DNA from: Salvia splendens
Taxonomy: Eukaryota; Streptophyta; Magnoliopsida; Lamiales; Lamiaceae
NCBI RefSeq assembly: GCF_004379255.2
Contig: NC_056037.1
Coordinates: 33,391,012-33,455,011, forward strand
Direction: 5' to 3'
Length of the DNA: 64,000 nt
In this document: positions 57,332-64,000 of the stretch, in pieces
Layout of the letters: each line of letters opens with the position of its first letter
How positions within the stretch are numbered: position 1 is the first letter of the stretch
The notes under the pieces: model-generated
Told to the model about the DNA's origin: nothing
Seen by the model: only the letters and a program-made list of their open reading frames with translations
Databases searched by the model: none
Translations under genes and position numbers: made by a program

Positions 57332-57502
57332 GGTGAAGATCGGAGGAGATCTCCGGCCACTCGCCGGAGGAGGTGGAGGGGTGCACACTGTTGGGCGACG
57401 TGGCGACGGTGGTGACGGTGCTTGAGGAGAGTTACGGGATCAGCGCGATGACGAAGAGGATTGATAGTCTTCGTCATCGACGGCGTCGTCCTCTTTCAAT
57501 TT
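57332..57502 (+). pseudogene. GC3-biased coding fragment, family unknown
   Basis: The plus-strand frame reads RSEEISGHSPEEVEGCTLLG, then DVATVVTVLEESYGISAMTK, then RIDSLRHRRRRPLSI and a stop. Third codon positions are almost all G or C, in sharp contrast to the AT-rich flanks, which is what a real exon would show. A stop codon lies just upstream in frame, so it would need a 3' splice site or is a truncated relic. I do not recognise the family. It could be a last exon whose upstream part lies in unrecognised DNA, or a gene fragment carried by a transposon. Confidence 0.35.
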
Positions 57503-57526
57503 GAGCGGTCTGCATGAGCTGCTAGC

Positions 57527-57762
57527 TGCTATTGTCTGTATTTGTTTAATATGATTTCAATTGAATCTATATATGTGCGTTGGATGCAATCATGATATTC
57601 GTGCATTCTTTACATTTTTATCAATTTTTTAATTATTAATCGCTGGCACATCAATCTTGCTAATTGCTATTGTCGGTATTTGTTTAATATGTTTTCAATT
57701 GAATCTATATATGTGCGTTGGATGCAATCATGATATTCGTGCATTCTTTACATTTTTAAATA
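57527..57762. repeat. direct duplication, 138-bp period
   Basis: TGCTATTGTCTGTATTTG at 57527 and TGCTATTGTCGGTATTTG at 57665 open two copies of about 95 bases (through GTGCATTCTTTACATTTTT). They differ at only a few positions and have about 40 unrelated bases between them. Confidence 0.85.
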
Positions 57763-57900
57763 TTTTTCTCCATATTAAACTTTATTGTGAGTGTCTATCA
57801 AGGAATCTGGTGTGATATTTTATGGGTTTGAAGTATAAGTCTACACGCGCTTTACAAATGACATTGTACAGATCCAAATTCTTTGTCTTTTGTTAACTAA

Positions 57901-58575
57901 TAATGATGTGTTTTGTAAACAAGGGTGAAGTAAAATCATACTAAGAGTGATGTGTTTTGTAAACAATAGTGAAGTAAAATCATAACAAGAGTGAAGTAAA
58001 ATCATGTTAAGAGTGATGCGTTTTGTAAACAAAAGTGAAGTAAAATCATGCTAGAGTGATGTGTTTTGTATACAAGAGTGAAGTAAAATCATGCTAGAGT
58101 GATGTGTTTTGTATACAAGAGTGAAGTAACATCATGCTAGAGTGATGTGTTTTGTAAACAAGAGTGAAGTACAATCATAATAAGAGTGATGTGCTTTGTA
58201 AACAAGAGTGAAGTAAAATCATAATAAGAGTGATGTGCTTTGTAAACAAGAGTGAAGTAAAATCATAATAAGAGTGATGTGTTTTGTAAACAAGAGTGAA
58301 GTAAAATCATGCTAAGAGTGATGTGTTTTGTAAACAAGAGTGAAATAAAATCGTGCTAAGAGTGATGTGTTTTGTAAACAAGAGTGAAGTAAAATCATGC
58401 TAAGAGTGATGTGTTTTGTAAACAAGAGTGAAGTAAAATCATGCTAAGAGTGATGTGTTTTGTAAAAAAGAGTGAAGTAAAATCGTGCTAAGAGTGATGT
58501 GTTTTGTAAACAAGAGTGAAGTAAAATCATGCTAAAAGTGATGTGTTTTGTAAACAAGAGTGAAGTAAAATCATA
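57901..58575. repeat. 44-bp minisatellite, about 15 copies
   Basis: The unit comprises AGAGTGATGTGTTTTGTAAA followed by CAAGAGTGAAGTAAAATCAT and GCTA. The first copies are the most diverged; the middle and right ones are nearly identical. AAGAGTGA occurs within and between units, hinting that the unit arose from a shorter repeat. Spacers are not unique and no cas-like gene is present, so it is not a CRISPR. Confidence 0.92.
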
Positions 58576-59440
58576 AAAAATTGTGATTTTTCTGTCGATT
58601 TGCTGACTGAAAATTTACATTTGGTAATTATTGGGCGATAATGTCATGCGTTTTTATATAGATTCACATTAATTTTGAATTAATCTCTGGCGATTCTTCT
58701 ATAGCATAGTGATTTCCAAGTGCCGGCCATTACAAACAAAACCTCTTCTTCTTAATTGCTCACAATCTCTGTTATATATATATGCAGTAGGACCCCTTTT
58801 AAAACATGTACACGTATACTCCCTTAAGATACACCAATTTAATCAAACCTCCCAATATTAAAGTACTGTGTAACAAATTAAAAAGAAGCAAAGATAAAAT
58901 ACTCCCATTCCATATCTCTCTCGAACTCCCCTCCCAAAACCCGCCGCCGGAAGTTCTTCTCGACGAACTCGGCGCTTTAGCAGCCGTCTGAAATATGTTA
59001 TTGCCGCTGCTATCTCCACCATCGCGCTCCGCAGTGGATCCTGCGGAAGTTTCAATTCTGTGAATTATCACCTGCTTCTAATTTTATTTTATTCGCATTG
59101 TTTTTTTGCTTTCAATTGCAGCTTATATAATCATGCTAATATTAGTAATATTAACCTCTCCTCCCAAACAACCGCCCGAAACCCCAGCCCCAAATCCCCC
59201 ATCCACCGTCATCATGTTGATGGAGTTCAGCAGAAGCAGAGTTTCAACACGGCAGAATCACGTTGTTTGTTATAAATTTCATAATGTAATTTCCAAAAAT
59301 ACCCTTGACATATTTTTATTATTAAAATAAATAATATCTGTTCCATTAAGATGTGTGGCTGAGATTTGTTCTCTAGTTATACACTTAAGATTAGTTATAT
59401 CTTGATCACTAGCCTAAGTTAACATTCCCAACGGTTGTCC
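58576..59440. other. region without a confident gene
   Basis: A moderately GC-rich patch at about 58915-59060 has short ORFs on both strands, and a proline-rich short ORF follows at 59106. None shows a known motif. I leave them uncalled. Confidence 0.4.
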
Positions 59441-59598
59441 CTAAGAATAAAATTGAGGAAAACCATCTGCTTCGCATTGAGCATTAGCTGTGGGGCCATG
59501 CCGGTTTAGGCATTCGTTCCAACAATTCACATCAGCTTCGCTTCCATTGCACTGTAAATTCTTCACGAATAGTCCTTCCTTGCACGTCTTTCCATTCA
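59441..59598 (-). pseudogene. Orphan exon of a defensin-like cysteine-rich peptide
   Basis: After an acceptor (TATGCAG at 59599) the minus strand reads VNGKTCKEGLFVKNLQC, then NGSEADVNCWNECLNRHG, then PTANAQCEADGFPQFYS and a stop at 59441. Five cysteines spaced C-x9-C-x7-C-x3-C-x11-C resemble plant defensin-like (LCR/DEFL) mature peptides. These usually have a signal peptide on a separate first exon joined by an intron just like this one. The C-terminal CxC of typical defensins is absent. I found no convincing signal-peptide exon upstream (59603-60400), where a repeat remnant lies. So it is either a partial gene or a decayed one; the domain reading is moderate. Confidence 0.45.
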
Positions 59599-60426
59599 CT
59601 GCATACATTAGCATTTAATAAAATGATGTTTGAGATTAAAAAGGAGAGCGTAAAGTCTGGGAGAGTCAGTGGCGGACGCCGAAAATTGTTATAGTAGGGG
59701 CTATATATTCTAACTTTTGAGTAAAATAACAAGTTTCCTATATTTTATTGTTTTGATAGGGGCTTTTGCACATGATTTTACATAAAATACTAATAAAATT
59801 TTAATGTAATACAACTAAAATAATTAAAAAAAATAAATTTTTGACAAAATAAATGACTCAAAGATCTCATCGACCAAGAAAATGATGTGAATGAGAAAAT
59901 GTGACGATAATGAAGATGAAATTTCTACTGACACAGCGGAAAACGATGCAACTCGCCTCCACTTATTAAGGAGGTACGGGGAGTCGGGGAGAGGTGTTAC
60001 TCTCCCCGGTGGCAACAAAGAGCCTTAAACCGGCTCTTCTGCTGACCTTAAGCCATCTGCATACCATCTAGATGACATATGTTTACATACAAAGCAGGAA
60101 GTATTACAAATACAAATAATAGACTAGCTTAGATATGGCCTTGTCATGTACAGATTCCCTAACTACGGCAGTAGTGATTATTCACGAGAGATGCCGGCTA
60201 CTGGTTTTGCACAACAGACTTCTACTACCTTTTTTACAATATCTTACAGCTCAACAAACATAGTGGGAGGTGGAAACTGTCATCGAGCAACGAGCAAAAA
60301 TCTACGTTCATTCATCAGGCATCAAATTAGAATCTTCATGTAAACATAAGCAACTTTGGAAGGCTTGAGTTTTGGATATCATACCATAACATTGTATCTT
60401 TACTCTACAATATCCAATCCAATTGT
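59599..60426. other. spacer between the cysteine-rich exon and the bHLH gene
   Basis: AT-rich with a dispersed repeat end (CAGTGGCGGACGCCGAAAAT near 59668), loosely like the GGCGG repeats at 3.7 and 4.8 kb. The upper part is probably the bHLH 3' UTR. Confidence 0.4.
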
Positions 60427-63400
60427 TCAATCGTTTGTTGAGCATGTGCATTTCTTTTGATGCTCCGTTAGATCCTGCAAAAGACGGAGTTGTTTTCTGA
60501 AATGGATGAACTAAAACCAAGGAACACGACGCAAGATAACTGACGAAGGAATCAACTTCTAAACAGCAAGCATGCCCAGCAGGTGCTTACAATAATTGTT
60601 GAGCAGAGTAGAGTTTTATTAGTTGAAGTGATGCTTAAAAAGTACTGGCCAGTCCACAGCCTGAAGCATTGCAGCACCCAAGAGAAGACGGAAGTACAGA
60701 TACTCCAGCATAGGTGAAACATTAACGAGCTAAAATTGCTTGCACTTAGCACTCACCTCACAAATGAGATTCAAGTAAAACAACCATGCAACTGATTCGA
60801 CTAAAACCATGCAACAGAGGAAGCAGGTTTTACTTTTAAGTGGGCCCATAAACCTTTAAACCAATTTTAATCCAACACCCAATACCCCCCCTTGTGGACC
60901 CATCTCTGCTCAAAACACATCTAATATTTTTCTTAAAATCCATGCTCTCCCCTCGGTACCACACTCATCATGAACGAATGGAGCAATTTCTCATAATTCG
61001 TTATCTCAAGGGAATAGGACACAATCCAAGGTAGTGGCACACATTGATATAAAACAACTAAATCAAGTAGGAATGAAGACAAATCCTGAATTGTTGGCAA
61101 TATAGTTCATCAACCCTAAACTGTATAATGGGAAAATAAACAACCTGGATTTCTTTCTGCAGATGCTTGACATAAGCTACAGCTTCTTCTAACATGTCTG
61201 CGGTGTTTGTTTGCTGCAAGCAGGAAAATCAAAAGACTCCATATTATTCAAAGCTCTTGAAAAATTTGAAACCAAGGTTGTTAAAAGGAATGGAGTAAAT
61301 CTTTTAGGTAGTTGCTCATCATGAAGCGTAAGGAATAGTTATACAGCACTACATATGAATGCTGAGCAAAGACAGCCAATTTTTACTTGAATACGTTCAA
61401 CAATTATTTCAAGACATCAATTAACATCATAATCCCCAGCAATAAAATATCCAAAGCTATTAGCATAGCATCAAAATTCCCATGTTCGCCACAACTAGTT
61501 TTGCTTGTCTAAAACTTGATATCAAATAAATACTTGCTGTAATTAACTAGCTGAGTACACATAAAAGGGAGTACACATAATCCCCAGCAATAAAATATCC
61601 AAAGCTATTAGCATAGCATCAAAAGTCCCATGTTCGCCACAACTAGTTTTGCTTGTCTAAAACTTGATATCAAATAAATACTTGCTTTAATTAACTAGCT
61701 GAGTACACATAAAAGGGAGAGAATAGATGGAAAGTGAATTAAGTAATGACTCATTTAGACAGAACATGTTTCCTTTTTATAGCATACAACCAATCACAAT
61801 AGAAGAGTATGTAACATAAAAAGCTTATGTGATATTCACCTTATCCATATTAGGGACAAGTTCTTGCAGCTTCCTTATCCTGTCACTGATCCGCGTTCTT
61901 CTCTCCTGATTATAAAGTCACAAGGGGAACCAGTGGGCCAAAGGCATAACCTAATCAGGGCCACAAATAATACGCATGGAAATAAGAAAAAACAGGTTAC
62001 TGGAGTACCCTTTCAGCAATGCTGCGAGGATGAGTAGCACAGCCACGTTTTGCTCGTACCCTACACATTACTGAGTCCTCCAAAATATTCTCCATATCAA
62101 GATCAAATGACCCTCCCGAGCCTTGCAGTTGCCCACGCTTCTCTCGTTTCTTCAGCAACAAAACAAAAATTATAACTACTCTGCTCGGGATAACACTTAC
62201 AAGGGAAGTCATCAGGATGAAGCACCAAACATAAAGCTATCATAAACAACCAGTATGCAACAATAAAATGACTAGTTATTACTAAGAAGCAACAAAATTT
62301 ATGATGTGCATTAAGTGAGATAATGCTTCCTATTGGAAAAAAAAACAGGTCATTCAGTACAGTGTAGACATGCTAGATTTCGTGGCATTTCAAATATGTT
62401 GTGTTTCCCATTCATTAATAAATAAATAGTGACTCTCAGATGCTATTATGAATACATATGAAGTTCCATATGGGGTATGAACTATCATCACTGCGATTCC
62501 AAATCAATGCACACATAATACTAATTTATATCACCAACAAGTTTTTACTATTCCTCACATGCAATTGCAACTAAAATGCTTTCTTGGTTTCCTTTTCACT
62601 TTGAATTTTTGGACATACGTGCCTATGTACTTCAAATTTATGTTACCAAATATTCAAAAGATAAATCATCAATAAGTAACTCATTAGCTAAGAATAAAGT
62701 TCATGTCTTCAAATATAGAACTCCACATTTAGAACAATACAATTACTCTCTTCCATATAAATTAACGTTAGAAAAGTAAGTTTGAGGCAAAATTTTCCAA
62801 CTCAAAGAGGCATTTGTAATTCCCAGAAATTAATCATCAGTAGTCATTTCATATAAAATCGATAATTCACAGATTTCCTACAGTGTCACAGTGAGTCAAA
62901 TATTTTTGTTATCATTTGCTCAAACCTTTTAAAGCAAAAGCACAATTGGCAACGAAGAAGTAATCCACGAGGCCAAAATAGAAGGAAAAACACTGATGCT
63001 TCTTGGCTGAACCATAATATACTAAAAATTGATCTAATTCCTACCACTTGAGTAGAAGAAGACGAAGACGGCGACTTTTTCGGCGAAATCCCATCCAAAT
63101 CCTCCGCCTCGCGTGCGCGCTTACCTTGATTCGCCGGCAAGAGCTCGTAATCCGCCGGAATCCCTAAATTCGAAAACAGCCCTTCCGAGCTATTAAGCAG
63201 AGACAAAAACTCCGCCGGCGAGCTGTTCATCCTCAGGAAATTGCTAAAGCTGCCGCCTCCGGCGGACTCCAGCAGCTGGAGATCGACTTCAGCGGTGGAG
63301 GAGGCATTGGGGGGCGGAGGCGGTTTAGGTATATCCAATACGACGTCAGGCAAGACCTGCTCCTCGTCCGACTCGAGCAACGCTTCCAACCAAGTCGCCG

Positions 63401-63491
63401 GAGCTGACCGGTATCTAGCGAGCCCGCCGCCGTCGCCCCTAGTCGGCTCGGCGCTTCCGCTGCCGCGCGGCGGTTGCATCTGCCGAATCAC
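60427..63491 (-). CDS. bHLH transcription factor, FBH (bHLH80/81/122/128/130) group, 5 exons
   Basis: Exons 63045..63491, 62009..62149, 61840..61905, 61145..61213 and 60427..60474 join in frame to 256 residues with GT-AG introns. Exon 1 carries the family's N-terminal motifs: GLARYRSAPATWLEALLES and a second block FSNFLRMNSSPAEFLSLL. Exon 2 ends in the basic region CRVRAKRGCATHPRSIAER. Exons 3 and 4 complete the helix-loop-helix: RRTRISDRIRKLQELVPNMD, then TADMLEEAVAYVKHLQKEI. Exon 5 adds the short tail DLTEHQKKCTCSTND. His/Glu/Arg contacts for E-box binding are in the usual plant atypical form (AKRG..THPRSIAER). Relatives (FBH1-4) activate CONSTANS and influence flowering and stomata. An alternative start is the second Met (MQPPRGSGS), four codons on. 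At the exon 2/3 join a glutamate replaces the usual valine of SIAERVRRTR. Confidence 0.9.
61424..61719. repeat. 148-bp tandem duplication inside bHLH intron 3
   Basis: CATAATCCCCAGCAATAAAA at 61428 recurs at 61576. The copies run to GTACACATAAAAGGGAG and differ at about two bases. Splice sites are not included. Confidence 0.92.
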
Positions 63492-64000
63492 TACAGTGTT
63501 TGTTTTTGTTATTTTTCTCCTTTTCCTCTTTTACTTTTAATTATCTTTTTTCCTTATCCAGAAATACCATTATCAGGTGATTTATGTTTTTGAGTTTCAA
63601 CTTTTTGAGCCATCCCTCAAGTTCCATTTCGTAAAGTTTTCTGCAGTCATGTCCTTTTATACTAAAATCGTTTTATATGACTCACTAGATTCCTCGATAG
63701 CGATGGAACTAGACATGTCAGTGTAGCCCGCAACCCATGGACTGTCTCGAATAGCCCGCTAAATTTACAGAGTTAGGGCCGGAAATTTCTAGCCAGATAA
63801 AATTAAAACCCGATAAGCTTGCAACCCGTTAGGGCCAGATCCGAAAACCCGATAAAATTTCTATTATTCTATTCTTTTACTCCTAATTCGACACTTCATT
63901 GACTAATTTTATGATATAGATAACTAAAAAATATAACTTTCAATTTTATATTAAATATACAAATTATATATTAAAATTTTATTAATATTATAATTATTAA
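63492..64000. other. 5' flank of the bHLH gene and window end
   Basis: It presumably holds the bHLH promoter. Around 63710-63860 lies a repeat rich in AACCCGATAA and AACCCGTTAGGGCC, of the same kind as near 7448 and 19170. The last 150 bases are very AT-rich. Confidence 0.45.

Noticed and set aside
57901..58575. CRISPR-like array
   Set aside because: The whole 44-bp unit repeats with no unique spacers, and the window is plant DNA; it is a minisatellite.
58799..59330. Short ORFs on both strands in a GC-rich patch
   Set aside because: No known motif, signal or splice support; could be a fragment but I cannot support a gene.

Overview
This is a plant nuclear window, most likely from a eudicot. 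Every recognisable gene is of plant type: an R2R3-MYB, an MCTP-family protein, an F-box/FBA relic, a flowering-type bHLH and plant deoxynucleoside kinase. Genes have short GT-AG introns, intergenic DNA is AT-rich, and plant transposons (PIF/Harbinger, Stowaway- and Tourist-like MITEs, hAT MITEs, one Ty1/Copia element) fill much of the space. Species cannot be fixed from sequence alone. From memory, dNK, the COX7c-like gene and the CDKAL1-type methylthiotransferase also lie close together on Arabidopsis chromosome 1 (At1g72020, At1g72040, At1g72090), so the left half may be an old conserved block; this needs checking.

Layout. 1-3.3 kb: two tandem COX7c-like mitochondrial genes (minus). 5.1-6.0 kb: wreck of an F-box/FBA gene, partly doubled. 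7.6-9.3 kb: Harbinger element with a dead transposase. 9.4-12.0 kb: deoxynucleoside kinase, 5 exons (minus), with a 117-bp-period duplication across an exon/intron border. 12.3-15.5 kb: MITE, Harbinger fragment and a second Harbinger with only the Myb-like ORF1. 15.5-21.3 kb: gene-free, with Tourist, hAT and Stowaway-type MITEs. 21.3-22.3 kb: subgroup-4 R2R3-MYB repressor (minus). 24.7-26.8 kb: another ORF1-only Harbinger. 27.4-31.8 kb: CDKAL1-like methylthiotransferase, 11 exons (plus). 32.1-35.2 kb: intronless four-C2 MCTP (minus). 35.5-37.5 kb: Harbinger transposase element. 37.5-42.8 kb: gene-free. 42.8-49.4 kb: NOL10/Enp2 nucleolar protein, 16 exons (plus), with three MITEs in introns. 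49.7-56.2 kb: HIG1-domain gene (minus) whose 5'-UTR intron appears to hold a young Copia element (50.8-56.0 kb). 57.3-58.6 kb: a coding fragment and a 44-bp minisatellite. 59.4-59.6 kb: orphan cysteine-rich peptide exon. 60.4-63.5 kb: bHLH factor (minus).

The host genes do not form one pathway. Shared themes are mitochondrial respiration (COX7c-like pair, HIG1), ribosome/tRNA maturation (NOL10, CDKAL1) and transcription (MYB, bHLH). Several housekeeping-type genes have TGGGCY 'site II' motifs upstream, as is common for plant mitochondrial and ribosome-biogenesis genes. I found no convincing new biological system; the most notable items are structural: the Copia insertion splitting HIG1 from its promoter, the splice-junction duplication in dNK, and Harbinger transposase and ORF1 sitting on separate elements.
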